Shown here: piece after piece, positions 1 to 7,876 of the stretch
Layout of the letters: every line of letters begins with the position of its first letter
How positions within the stretch are numbered: the stretch's first letter is position 1
Assembly (NCBI GenBank): GCA_017995495.1
Contig: JAGOIS010000001.1
Coordinates: 11,602 to 36,502 of the forward strand
Origin: Candidatus Cloacimonadota bacterium
Lineage (GTDB): Bacteria > Cloacimonadota > Cloacimonadia > Cloacimonadales > Cloacimonadaceae
Reading direction: 5' to 3'
DNA length: 24,901 nt
The notes under the pieces: generated by a model
What the model saw: only the letters and a program-made list of their open reading frames with translations
Databases searched by the model: none
What the model was told of the DNA's origin: nothing
Position numbers and translations under genes: made by a program

Positions 1-82
1 GTGTTCAGTCTGTAGCGCATGATGCCAATCATGCGGGGCCAGGACGCAGCATTGGAATGCTGCGCTACGACTGGCGTAACAC
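1..82. repeat. REP-like palindromic element with nested hairpins
   Basis: The outer arms pair in three blocks: GTGTT (1-5) with AACAC (78-82), CAGTC (6-10) with GACTG (69-73), and GTAGCGCA (12-19) with TGCGCTAC (61-68). Two alternative inner hairpins lie inside: CGCATGAT (16-23) with ATCATGCG (28-35) around a 4-nt loop, and CGCAGCATT (45-53) with AATGCTGCG (56-64) around GG. The whole can fold as one long stem or as two adjacent hairpins. This is the architecture of REP/BIME-type dispersed palindromes. Only one copy is visible here, so calling it a genomic repeat is inference. It lies in non-coding DNA downstream of gdhA and may continue past the window edge. Confidence 0.55.
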
Positions 83-180
83 CCTCAAGGCATGACGGCT
101 GTAAGCCCACCATAAATGAACTTGAGCCTCAGGTTTTTGGGTCAATCAGTTTAGGACGTGCCAAAATGCCCCAAATCCCG

Positions 181-289
181 CCCTGAGCCCTCTCTCACCC
201 ACCCCCCGTTCACATCCCGCTGACTTCCCAATGGTTCAATGGGAACTGAAGGGGAGGCGACCCAGGGGTGAGTGAGCTGGGGCTCAGGG
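181..289. repeat. Large imperfect inverted repeat with central hairpin
   Basis: CCCTGAGCCC (181-190) is perfectly complementary to GGGCTCAGGG (280-289), and CTCACCC (194-200) to GGGTGAG (266-272). A central hairpin is made by TTCCCA (225-230) and TGGGAA (240-245), extended by TG (232-233) with CA (237-238). The arrangement is a roughly 109-nt stem-loop in the intergenic space after gdhA. It could be a small miniature repeat or a structured transcript. A minus-strand 78-codon reading frame runs through it but has low-complexity composition and no good start context, so I do not call a gene. Confidence 0.4.
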
Positions 290-313
290 CCGATTGGGAC
301 CAGAACGACTACG

Positions 314-343
314 AAAAAACCCGGCTGGGAAGAGCCGGGTTTG
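314..343 (-). terminator. Rho-independent terminator of gdhA
   Basis: Read on the minus strand, a 10-bp stem is formed by AAACCCGGCT at 317-326 and its complement at 333-342 around a 6-nt loop. It is followed by a run of six T (complement of the A run at 314-319). It lies about 25 nt beyond the gdhA stop codon, where a transcription terminator is expected. Confidence 0.85.
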
Positions 344-365
344 CTTGTATTGATTAGGTTTGGGT

Positions 366-1703
366 TTAGATCAGTCCCTGATCGCACATGGCGTTGGCAA
401 CTTTGAGGAAACCAGCGACGTTGGCTCCCTTCACGTAGTTCACATAGCCATCGGCCTGTTTGCCGTTATCGCGGCAGGCTTCATGGATGTTTTTCATGAT
501 CACGTGCAGGCGGGCGTCCACTTCATCGCGGTCCCATCCCAGGCGCATGGAGTTTTGGGTCATTTCCAGTCCGCTGGTGGCCACACCGCCGGCATTGGCG
601 GCCTTGCCGGGCGCGAAGAGGATCTTGGCGTTCATGAACACTTCCACAGCCGCAGGAGTGCTGGGCATATTCGCGGCTTCGGTAACGCAGAAACAGCCGT
701 TCTTGACGAGCAACTTGGCGTCTTCCACATCCAACTCGTTCTGGGTGGCACAGGGGATGGCAACATCCACCGGAACTTCCCAGGGACGCTTGCCTTCGAA
801 GAATTTGGCTTTCGGATACACTTCCGCGTAATCGATCACGCGGTCGTTGTTGGAGGCACGGAGTTCGAGCATGTAGTCGATCTTGTCTCCAGAAACGCCG
901 TCTTCATCGTAGATGTAGCCGTCGGGACCGGAAAGGGTGACGACCTTGCCGCCCAGTTCGTTGATCTTCTGAGCGGCGCCCCAGGCTACGTTGCCAAATC
1001 CGGACAGCGCCACGCGCAGGCCTTCAAAGCTCTTGTTCTGGGTCTTGAGCATTTCCTCGGTGAAATAGACCACGCCGAAGCCGGTGGCTTCAGGACGGAT
1101 GAGGCTTCCGCCCCAGGTGCGGCCTTTGCCGGTGAGCACGCCGGTGAATTCGTTCACCAGCTTTCTATAATAGCCATAGAGGTAGCCGATCTCGCGGCCG
1201 CCCACACCGATATCGCCAGCGGGGACGTCTGTGTCCGGACCGATATGGCGGAAAAGTTCGGCCATGAAGGACTGGCAGAAACGCATTATTTCGGCGTCGG
1301 ACTTGCCCTTGGCGTCAAAATCCGAACCGCCCTTGCCGCCGCCCATGGGCAGGGTGGTGAGGCTGTTTTTGAAGATCTGTTCGAAACCGAGGAACTTGAG
1401 GATGGAGAGGTTCACGCTGGGGTGGAAACGCAAGCCGCCCTTGTAGGGGCCGATGGCGCTGTTGAACTGCACCCGATATCCACGCTGCACATGAACTTCA
1501 CCCTTGTCATCCATCCAGGGCACGCGGAACATGATGGTGCGCTCCGGCTCGACCAGGCGTTCCAGAATGTTGTTTTTTACAAAGCGGGGATTATCTGTAT
1601 AGACATCCCAAATGGTTTCGACGACTTCTTTCACCGCCTGCAAAAACTCCGGCTGTCCCGGATTTTTGGCGGCAACTTTGTCCATGAATTCCTGAAAGGT
1701 CAT
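366..1703 (-). CDS. gdhA: NADP-type glutamate dehydrogenase
   Basis: Catalyses reversible reductive amination of 2-oxoglutarate with ammonium to L-glutamate in the cytoplasm. The 445-residue protein matches the hexameric small GDH family (E. coli GdhA is 447 residues) along its whole length. Numbering from an upstream in-frame ATG at 1715, the substrate loop YKGGLRFHP holds Lys92, the catalytic segment PMGGGKGGSDFD holds Lys128, DVPAGDIGVGG holds Asp168, and the Rossmann turn SGFGNVAWG is near 238-246. I chose the ATG at 1703 because GGAGG (1713-1709) lies 5 nt before it; the ATG at 1715 overlaps that Shine-Dalgarno itself. It follows pfp by about 57 nt on the same strand and ends in a strong terminator, so the pair may be cotranscribed. 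NADP preference is inferred from similarity to the E. coli-type enzyme. Confidence 0.96.
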   Translation of the reverse strand: MTFQEFMDKVAAKNPGQPEFLQAVKEVVETIWDVYTDNPRFVKNNILERLVEPERTIMFRVPWMDDKGEVHVQRGYRVQFNSAIGPYKGGLRFHPSVNLSILKFLGFEQIFKNSLTTLPMGGGKGGSDFDAKGKSDAEIMRFCQSFMAELFRHIGPDTDVPAGDIGVGGREIGYLYGYYRKLVNEFTGVLTGKGRTWGGSLIRPEATGFGVVYFTEEMLKTQNKSFEGLRVALSGFGNVAWGAAQKINELGGKVVTLSGPDGYIYDEDGVSGDKIDYMLELRASNNDRVIDYAEVYPKAKFFEGKRPWEVPVDVAIPCATQNELDVEDAKLLVKNGCFCVTEAANMPSTPAAVEVFMNAKILFAPGKAANAGGVATSGLEMTQNSMRLGWDRDEVDARLHVIMKNIHEACRDNGKQADGYVNYVKGANVAGFLKVANAMCDQGLI

Positions 1704-1760
1704 GGTTTCCTCCATATATGTAGTTGTTTTTTGACCACTTTTTTTTCACATGAGTAAATG

Positions 1761-2984
1761 TCAAGTGTTTCCCTTGAGTAATTTTGCCACCCGGGGAGCC
1801 CGCAGCCTGTGGGCGGATTCAAAGCCGGAGCCGAGCAGGGGACGCAGGTAGTATTTGAAATCGTCTGTCACCCCGTTGCCGCTTGGATTGATAAATTCAG
1901 CAGGCATGTGGCGGGTCTTGCGGGCAACGTCGGCCAGTTTTTCCAGCTGGTAGTTCACGGAGTAAAAACCGGTGCGCTGGATGGAGATGGAGCCGTCCAG
2001 ATTGTACCAGATGGCGTAATGCGCGGCCCTTTCCCCCACTTCGCGGGCTTCGCGCTGGTCCACATCGGAAACGCAACCCATGAAAGAGCGCTGCAGATAG
2101 CCAAAGGTGTCGGAGCGCACCCGCTTGATCTTGAGCTGATCTTTCACCAGATCGGCCAGCAGGTCACCCAGCATCCCGGTGCCGGAAAGCTGTACATTGC
2201 CGTGGGCGTCGGTTTCAGTGTTGTTTGTCAATATGGTCATCATGGGCGTTCCGTGTTCGTCCACGATTCCTTCGGAAACCGCGATCACGCAACGTCCGTG
2301 TTCGTTGTAAACGCGCTTGACGTCGGCGAGGAAATTCTCCTGTTTGAAGGGCCTTTCAGGCATATAGATCAGATGCGGGCCGTCATCGGGATATTTCTGG
2401 GCCAAGGCTGCCGCCGCGGTGAGAAACCCGGCATGGCGCCCCATCACCACTCCGATGTAAACTCCGGGCAGGGCACGGTTGTCCAGGTTTACTCCCGTGA
2501 AGGCGGACGCAACGAATCTGGCGGCGGAACCGTAGCCGGGGGTGTGATCGCTGAGCACGAGGTCGTTGTCGATGGTTTTGGGTATGTGGATGGCGCGAAA
2601 TTCGTAATCCGCAAGGTTGGCTTGTTCGTTCACTATGCGGACTGTATCGGCAGAATCGTTGCCGCCTATATAGAAGAAATAGCGGACATCGTGAGCCTTG
2701 AGCACGCGGAAGATCTCCTTGCAGTACTGCTCATCCGGTTTGTCACGCGTGGAAAGCAGCGCCGAGGAAGGCGTGTCGGCCACCTGTTCCAGATTGTGGG
2801 TCGTTTCCTGGGTTAGATCTATGAATTGCTCATCCACAATTCCCTGAACTCCATATTGCGCGCCGTAAACCCTCGTCACCTGGGAAAATTTCCTCGCTTC
2901 GAGAGTCACGCCCACCAAGGATTGGTTGATCACAGCCGTGGGGCCTCCGCCCTGGGCTATCACCACTTTTCCTTCCAGTTTCAT
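1761..2984 (-). CDS. pfp: 6-phosphofructokinase, PPi-dependent type
   Basis: Phosphorylates fructose 6-phosphate at C1 in glycolysis, predicted to use pyrophosphate rather than ATP, and so would be reversible. The ~407-residue protein has the PFK fold: N-terminal phosphoryl-donor loop AQGGGPTAVIN (11-21, numbered from 2987), GGNDSADT (108-115), catalytic PKTIDND (136-142) and MGRHAGFLT (~183). Two donor-specificity positions carry the PPi-type residues: Asp in place of the second Gly of the GGDGS motif, and Lys before TIDND where ATP-PFKs have Gly. Two adjacent ATGs follow GGAGG (2995-2991) with 3- and 6-nt spacing; I prefer the second at 2984. The gene precedes gdhA on the same strand and is divergent from dnaX. 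An ATP-using member of the same clade cannot be fully excluded. Confidence 0.9.
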   Translation of the reverse strand: MKLEGKVVIAQGGGPTAVINQSLVGVTLEARKFSQVTRVYGAQYGVQGIVDEQFIDLTQETTHNLEQVADTPSSALLSTRDKPDEQYCKEIFRVLKAHDVRYFFYIGGNDSADTVRIVNEQANLADYEFRAIHIPKTIDNDLVLSDHTPGYGSAARFVASAFTGVNLDNRALPGVYIGVVMGRHAGFLTAAAALAQKYPDDGPHLIYMPERPFKQENFLADVKRVYNEHGRCVIAVSEGIVDEHGTPMMTILTNNTETDAHGNVQLSGTGMLGDLLADLVKDQLKIKRVRSDTFGYLQRSFMGCVSDVDQREAREVGERAAHYAIWYNLDGSISIQRTGFYSVNYQLEKLADVARKTRHMPAEFINPSGNGVTDDFKYYLRPLLGSGFESAHRLRAPRVAKLLKGNT

Positions 2985-3127
2985 CATTAACCTCCACAGC
3001 TCTTCATTTGGGTTGGATTGTCCCGGTTGCAGCCGGATATCTCCTTTAAAAAATGGGCAGGGAATTTGTCCAGCAGAAAATGCTTGCCTGAAAGCAGGGG
3101 CTGAAAAAGAATGACGACGGAGTTCAG

Positions 3128-4729
3128 ATGAGCTATATCGTACTTGCCAGAAAATACCGCCCCCAGACCTTCACCGAGGTCTACGCGCAGGAACATATCA
3201 CAGAGATACTGCACAACGCGATCCTCAGCAACCGCATCGCCCACGCCTATCTGTTCACAGGGCCGCGGGGAGTGGGAAAAACCTCCATGGCCAGGATCCT
3301 GGCCAAAAACCTCAACTGTGTGGAGGGACCCACCGTGACCCCCTGCAACAAGTGCCACAACTGCCTTGAGATAGCTGCCGGAACGTCCTCCGACGTGATC
3401 GAGATCGACGGTGCCTCAAACACCGGGGTGGACGATATCCGCGAGCTACAGAGGGAGCTGCTTTACGCGCCCAGCCAATCACCGTGGAAGATTTACATCA
3501 TCGACGAAGTGCACATGCTCTCCAAAAGCGCGTTCAACGCGCTGCTGAAAACCCTGGAGGAGCCGCCGGAGAACGTTCTCTTCATTTTCGCCACCACCGA
3601 GCCCTTCAAGGTGCCCCCCACCATCATCTCCAGATGCCAGCGCTACGATTTCAAGCGGATCCCGATCGATTCAATCGTCAGGCGGCTAAAAGAACTGATG
3701 CTGGAGGAAAAGATCGAGATCGATTCCGAAGCGCTGCACATGATAGCCCGCAAGGCCGATGGCAGCCTGCGTGACGCCTTGTCGCTCACCGATCAGGTGC
3801 TGTCCTACTGCCAAAACAAGGTCACAATCGATAAAGTTCGAGAGATCTTCGGCCTGATCCCCACCCAGATCTATTGTGATCTGATGCGGCTGATCCACGG
3901 CAAGGACAATTCCGGGCTGTTGGATAGCCTGCAGCGGATCTTCGAGGAGGGGGCGGACCTGCAGGAGTTTCTGAACAACCAGATGGAATTTATCCGCATC
4001 GTGATCCTGCGTAAGATCGGAGTGGCTCCCAGCGAGATCACCAGCGAGGAATATCCTCTATACGACGAGATCGCAGGCATCTTCAGCCGGGAAAACCTGC
4101 TCTACATAATGAGTATGCTGATGCAGACCCGCAATGAGATCAAAAGCAGCGGAAACCCCTATCTGATCTTTGAACTGATGATGCTTAAACTCTGTAAACT
4201 CGATGAGATGGAAGATGTGGCGCAATTGATCGCCAAACTCTCTTCCGGAACAGTGCCCCAACCTCAGATCCGCGCGGCCGCACCAGCAGCCAAAGCTGTC
4301 ACCCAACCCTCTGAAGAGAAGAAACAAGAAGTCACGCAAACGCCCGAACCCGCTCCCTCCAGCAAACTGGAACTCACGCAGGAAAACGTGGACAAGATCT
4401 GGGAAAAGGTCAAGGCAAGGGTGAAAAAGGGAAGCGGCGCTTCAGGGATCGCCCTCAAAGCCTCCAAATATGAGGTTCAGGACGGATTCAAGCTGCTTCT
4501 TAAAGTCCCAGGCAACACCAATTATACAACCATTTCAGGTTATAAGGAAGAAATCCACAAGATCCTGGCTGAATTCTTCGACAAGCCACCCCGCTTGGAG
4601 ATCGAGCCATTGGCCAGCGAAACCCCAACCAAGGTGGACATCCAGCGCCAGACCCTCGATGACATAAAAAAGCTGGATCCCAATCTTGCCCGCTTTATCG
4701 AGATCACCGATTCCAAACTAAGCACCTGA
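3128..4729 (+). CDS. dnaX: DNA polymerase III subunit gamma/tau
   Basis: Clamp-loader ATPase subunit of the replicative polymerase. The 533-residue protein has the expected N-terminal AAA+ module: Walker A GPRGVGKT (45-52), zinc-binding cysteines C64, C73, C76 and C79, Walker B with DEVH (126-129), sensor 1 at the TTEP segment (156-159), the SRC arginine-finger motif (168-170) and sensor 2 GSLRDALS (212-219). A Pro/Ala/Glu-rich linker follows at ~375-415, then a C-terminal domain (~416-533) of tau type. The ATG lies 5 nt after GGAG. No recR or ybaB/ebfC gene follows, unlike the common dnaX neighbourhood; instead a terminator comes ~45 nt downstream, making dnaX monocistronic here. Confidence 0.97.
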   Translation: MSYIVLARKYRPQTFTEVYAQEHITEILHNAILSNRIAHAYLFTGPRGVGKTSMARILAKNLNCVEGPTVTPCNKCHNCLEIAAGTSSDVIEIDGASNTGVDDIRELQRELLYAPSQSPWKIYIIDEVHMLSKSAFNALLKTLEEPPENVLFIFATTEPFKVPPTIISRCQRYDFKRIPIDSIVRRLKELMLEEKIEIDSEALHMIARKADGSLRDALSLTDQVLSYCQNKVTIDKVREIFGLIPTQIYCDLMRLIHGKDNSGLLDSLQRIFEEGADLQEFLNNQMEFIRIVILRKIGVAPSEITSEEYPLYDEIAGIFSRENLLYIMSMLMQTRNEIKSSGNPYLIFELMMLKLCKLDEMEDVAQLIAKLSSGTVPQPQIRAAAPAAKAVTQPSEEKKQEVTQTPEPAPSSKLELTQENVDKIWEKVKARVKKGSGASGIALKASKYEVQDGFKLLLKVPGNTNYTTISGYKEEIHKILAEFFDKPPRLEIEPLASETPTKVDIQRQTLDDIKKLDPNLARFIEITDSKLST

Positions 4730-4772
4730 GCCACTCACGGTGCAGAGCATTGGCATCGGCTTGATTGATCAC

Positions 4773-4810
4773 AGCTTGGCAGGCAGGGCATCAGCTTCCA
4801 AGCTTTTTTT
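4773..4810 (+). terminator. Rho-independent terminator of dnaX
   Basis: AGCTTGG (4773-4779) pairs with CCAAGCT (4798-4804) around an 18-nt loop and is followed directly by a run of T (4804-4810). It sits 44 nt after the dnaX stop on the same strand. Confidence 0.75.
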
Positions 4811-4819
4811 GTTTAGCAG

Positions 4820-4890
4820 AAAAAATTCAGGCGCCAGACCAGCCCCATCCTCATATCGACACGAGTGTGGGTAACCTGCCAGGCGCCTGA
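4820..4890 (-). terminator. Long-loop terminator of the ACT-like gene
   Basis: On the minus strand, the 9-bp stem formed by 4890-4882 and 4835-4827 (core GGCGCC) is followed after one A by six T (complement of A4820-4825). The loop is 46 nt, unusually long for an intrinsic terminator. A second hairpin, TCCCGA (4901-4906) with TCGGGA (4911-4916) around AATA, sits between this element and the stop codon of the upstream small gene. It has no T tract and may instead protect the 3' end. Confidence 0.55.
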
Positions 4891-4922
4891 TACTGCGGTT
4901 TCCCGAAATATCGGGAAGTAGA

Positions 4923-5171
4923 TCACATTTCGACCAACTGGGCTTGGACGAATTCCACCGCGTTTAGTTTTTTAACGATGGTGTTCAGTTTCCGCTTGTC
5001 GCCTTCCACTTCCAGCACTACCAGTCCGTCGTTGGCGCAGAATTCATGGGAAACTTCGTGCAAACCGAGGCGCACCTTGATGTTGCAACCGTATTCAGTG
5101 AGGATGTTTTGCACGATCGCCGCTTCTGAGCTGCGATGGTCGATCTTGATCAGGATCACTTTGTACTTCAT
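4923..5171 (-). CDS. Small ACT-like protein, TM1266-type
   Basis: An 82-residue soluble protein with alternating strand/helix/strand pattern: KVILIKI, helix SSEAAIVQNILTEYG, strand NIKVRLGLHEV, strand DGLVVLEVEG, helix KRKLNTIVKKLNAV and final strand FVQAQLV. This is the βαββαβ ferredoxin/ACT order. The layout and the LTEYG...IKVRLGL segment resemble the TM1266-like small putative regulators, sometimes annotated as iron-only hydrogenase system regulators, recalled from family knowledge. No hydrogenase maturation gene is nearby, so a regulatory or ligand-binding role is only inferred. Start ATG is 5 nt after AGAGG. The gene stands alone, with a terminator downstream and a divergent membrane-protein gene upstream. 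Confidence 0.8.
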   Translation of the reverse strand: MKYKVILIKIDHRSSEAAIVQNILTEYGCNIKVRLGLHEVSHEFCANDGLVVLEVEGDKRKLNTIVKKLNAVEFVQAQLVEM

Positions 5172-5254
5172 GTTTACCTCTCGGAATCAGCTTTTACAGG
5201 GTTGAAAATCTGTCCACATTTTTTTTTCTGATGCGGCAGGGACAGAAAATTCTG

Positions 5255-5282
5255 TTGACATTTCGAGGACATGGAGTTTAGT
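5255..5282 (+). promoter_or_regulatory. Weak sigma70-like promoter candidate
   Basis: A perfect -35 box TTGACA (5255-5260) is followed after 16 nt by TTTAGT (5277-5282), a poor -10 that matches four of six consensus positions. It lies 28 nt before the start of the membrane-protein gene at 5311. The -35 match is strong, the -10 is weak, so this is tentative. Confidence 0.3.
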
Positions 5283-5310
5283 GGCATGAAATTTTTAACT
5301 GGAGCAACTG

Positions 5311-5697
5311 ATGAAATATCTTGGCAGCATATTGTCATTGATCGGAGGCCTGATAGTGGTGGCAGCGGCGCTGGCATCATTGATCTCGAAAGACATAGGA
5401 AACCTATGGGGCTATGAATTCTCTTCCACACCCGGATTTGTCATTGTGGCAGCGATCCTGGCCATCATGATCACGATCTTGGCTTTTCTTTCCTTTTCCA
5501 CCAAACCCCGGCTGCTGGGTTCTGTGATCATTGCAGCATCTTTTGCTGGAATAATTGTAGGCAGCACTCTCACAGATATCGCGATGCTGTTCAGCACCCT
5601 TGGCGGGATCGCCCTCTACTCCTCGCCCCTGCCGAAACCCAAGGATGAGCTGACAAAACCCCTTCCGGGTGAATCTGACCTGCCCAACCCCAAATAA
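5311..5697 (+). CDS. Hypothetical four-helix membrane protein
   Basis: A 128-residue protein that I do not recognise. Four hydrophobic segments are visible: ~4-24 (GSILSLIGGLIVVAAALASL), ~43-63 (FVIVAAILAIMITILAFLSF), ~69-87 (LGSVIIAASFAGIIVGSTL) and ~89-104. A hydrophilic Pro/Lys-rich tail (~105-128) follows. Nothing catalytic is visible. GGAG lies 6 nt before the ATG, which supports real translation. It is divergent from the ACT-like gene and is followed by ~320 nt without genes, so it appears monocistronic. It could be a small inner-membrane protein of unknown function. Confidence 0.7.
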   Translation: MKYLGSILSLIGGLIVVAAALASLISKDIGNLWGYEFSSTPGFVIVAAILAIMITILAFLSFSTKPRLLGSVIIAASFAGIIVGSTLTDIAMLFSTLGGIALYSSPLPKPKDELTKPLPGESDLPNPK

Positions 5698-6016
5698 GCC
5701 AGTCTAACGATCCATTCTGGACAGGGTTTACCGGGCGTATATTCTTCGATATCTGGTCGGAGGCTGTGTTTTGCCAAAAAATGTGTGGAAGCATATTCAA
5801 TGTTTGCGCTGTTCCAAACGGAGCAGGCAAATATCCAGAACCACACTGCTGTAAGGCTGTCAAGTTGTGCATCAACTGGTGAATGATCTTTTACTCTACA
5901 CGCAGCAAATCAGCAGTTCAAGAACTAGGTAAGTCCTGAAATCTCTCTATTAGTGCGCAAACATCCTGTCCGGATATTCATGCCCCGATCTCTTCAAACC
6001 GAAGCCAGCGAGGCTG
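5698..6016. other. Gene-free stretch between convergent genes
   Basis: This 319-nt interval lies between the 3' ends of the small membrane-protein gene and glnS. I find no convincing reading frame, tRNA or strong terminator. Minus-strand frames overlapping 5591-5875 lack a ribosome-binding site and protein-like composition. A short AGCC/GGCT stem just beyond the glnS stop has no proper T tract. Confidence 0.5.
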
Positions 6017-7705
6017 TTATTTTTTGGCTTGTTTAGCCCAGCTGTCCTTGAGGGTCACGATACGGTTAAAAACGGGCTTGTCCAGTGTTGAATCTTCATC
6101 CGCGCAGAAATAACCCTGGCGCATGAACTGGAATCGGGACCCAGTGGCCGCATGGGCCAGCGAGGGTTCCAATTTGCAGCCGGTGAGTACCTTCAGCGAT
6201 TCTGGATTCAGGTAATCGCGGTAGTCCCTGCCTGCTTCCACGTCGTAGAAGTCGGCGATGGTGAAGAGCTGGTCGTAAAGCCTGACCTCGGCATCTATGG
6301 CGTGGGCCGCGCTCACCCAGTGGATGGTGCCCTTAACCTTGCGTTCGTCAGGACTCCCACCTCCCCTGGACTTGGGATCGTGGGTGCAGATGATCTGGAT
6401 GATGTTACCCTCCGCGTCTTTGACCACTTCCTTGCAAGTAACGTAGTAAGCGTGCTTGAGGCGCACCTCAGCTCCAGGAGACAGGCGGAACCAGCCTTTG
6501 GGCGGATGTTCAGAAAAATCGCCCCGTTCGATGAAGAGCTGCCTGCCGAAGGGCACCAAACGCTTGCCCGCGCCGGCATCCTCAGGATTGTTGTCGGCTT
6601 CCAACTCTTCGAATTTATCCTCGGGATAGTTCTCGATGGTGAGCTCAAGAGGTTCCAACACCCCCATCACACGGTTGGCCCGTTTGTTCAGATCTTCACG
6701 CACACAGAATTGGAGCAATTCAAAATCCACCACCGAATTGGCTTTGGCCACGCCGATGCGGTCGGCGAATTCCCTTATCGCTTCGGGTGAGAAACCTCTG
6801 CGCCGCATACCGGCGATGGTAGGCATGCGGGGATCGTCCCAACCGCTCACTGTGCCTGTCTGAACCAATTCAAGCAGGCGGCGCTTGCTCATGACCGTGT
6901 AGCTCAGGTTCAGCCTTGCAAATTCTATCTGTTGCGGGTGGCAGGGAACTGGCAGCTGATCCAAAAACCAGTCGTAGAGGGGTCTGTGGTCTTCAAATTC
7001 AAGAGTGCAGATGGAGTGGGTGATGCCTTCGATGGCGTCGGAAATGCAGTGGGTGTAGTCATACATGGGATAAACCACCCATTTTGCTCCGGTGCGGTGG
7101 TGCTCAGCCTTTTTGATGCGGTAGATCACGGGGTCTCTCATGTTCAGGTTCGGAGAGGCCATGTCGATCCTGGCCCGCAGGGATTTGGTCCCTTCTTCAA
7201 ATTCGCCTTCACGCATCCTGCGAAAGAGATCCAGATTCTCTTCCACAAGGCGGTTTCGGTAGGGGCTGTCCTTGCCAGGGACGGTTAGAGTTCCGCGGTG
7301 GGCGCGGATCTCCTCCTGACTGAGGTCGCAAACATAGGCCAGCCCTTTCTGAATGAGGATTTCAGCATATTCATAGAGTTGATCGAAATAATCCGAGGCA
7401 TAAAAAAGCTTGTCCTGCCAGTCGAATCCCAGCCAGCGCACGTCCTCCATGATTGAATCGACGTATTCAACGTCCTCCTTGATGGGGTTGGTGTCGTCGA
7501 AACGCAGATGGCAGACACCGCCGTAATCGCGGGCCAGGCCGAAATTGAGACAGATGGACTTGGCATGCCCGATATGCAGATAACCGTTCGGTTCCGGCGG
7601 GAAGCGGGTAACCACCTTTGTGTGTTTACCGCTGGCCAGATCGCGGTCGATGATCGTGCGTATGAAGTTTGACACTGAGGGCTTATCACTGTTTTCCATG
7701 TTCAT
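6017..7705 (-). CDS. glnS: Glutaminyl-tRNA synthetase
   Basis: Charges tRNA-Gln with glutamine in the cytoplasm. The protein matches E. coli GlnRS (554 residues) end to end. Numbered from 7705 (562 residues), the class I signature [14 protein letters not shown] covers 37-50 with HIGH at 44-47. The second signature appears as VMSKRRL, and the tRNA-recognition segments WDDPRMPTI and RRRGF follow. The C-terminal β-barrel anticodon-binding region with [14 protein letters not shown] is intact. The longer frame to 7759 adds 18 unlike residues. AAGGTGAT immediately precedes the ATG at 7705, with a second ATG at 7699 also possible. Having GlnRS suggests this organism need not rely on the GatCAB transamidation route for Gln-tRNA. 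It is last on the strand after the glycan cluster, separated by ~170 nt, and may have its own promoter. Confidence 0.96.
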   Translation of the reverse strand: MNMENSDKPSVSNFIRTIIDRDLASGKHTKVVTRFPPEPNGYLHIGHAKSICLNFGLARDYGGVCHLRFDDTNPIKEDVEYVDSIMEDVRWLGFDWQDKLFYASDYFDQLYEYAEILIQKGLAYVCDLSQEEIRAHRGTLTVPGKDSPYRNRLVEENLDLFRRMREGEFEEGTKSLRARIDMASPNLNMRDPVIYRIKKAEHHRTGAKWVVYPMYDYTHCISDAIEGITHSICTLEFEDHRPLYDWFLDQLPVPCHPQQIEFARLNLSYTVMSKRRLLELVQTGTVSGWDDPRMPTIAGMRRRGFSPEAIREFADRIGVAKANSVVDFELLQFCVREDLNKRANRVMGVLEPLELTIENYPEDKFEELEADNNPEDAGAGKRLVPFGRQLFIERGDFSEHPPKGWFRLSPGAEVRLKHAYYVTCKEVVKDAEGNIIQIICTHDPKSRGGGSPDERKVKGTIHWVSAAHAIDAEVRLYDQLFTIADFYDVEAGRDYRDYLNPESLKVLTGCKLEPSLAHAATGSRFQFMRQGYFCADEDSTLDKPVFNRIVTLKDSWAKQAKK

Positions 7706-7876
7706 ATCACCTTTAACCAGAATTCTGCGCCAGTTTTTCCAAAACGCATCCAAAGTCAAGGGAATTGCTGATGGATCCCGCCTCGCTTATAATCCGCCTG
7801 ACGCGTATACTCCGCAGTCTGGTTGCATTGATCTGCTGTCTGACCAACCTGTTCATTCATGTTCAATCGACTCAGT

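Noticed and set aside
151..387. 78-codon minus-strand frame
   Set aside because: It runs through the inverted repeat at 181-289 and the gdhA terminator, with Pro/Ser/Gly-rich low-complexity translation.
360..1757. 465-codon plus-strand frame opposite gdhA
   Set aside because: It is the antisense shadow of a fully conserved gdhA. Its His/Gly/Ala-rich composition reflects the reverse of Asp/Glu/Lys codons, and there is no ribosome-binding site.
1736..1764. TTGACA on the minus strand as a gdhA promoter
   Set aside because: The box overlaps the pfp stop codon, and 17 nt on there is only AAAGTG, with no usable -10.
5591..5875. 94- and 76-codon minus-strand frames
   Set aside because: Both overlap the 3' end of the membrane-protein gene, have no ribosome-binding site, and show unordered Trp/Cys/Pro composition.
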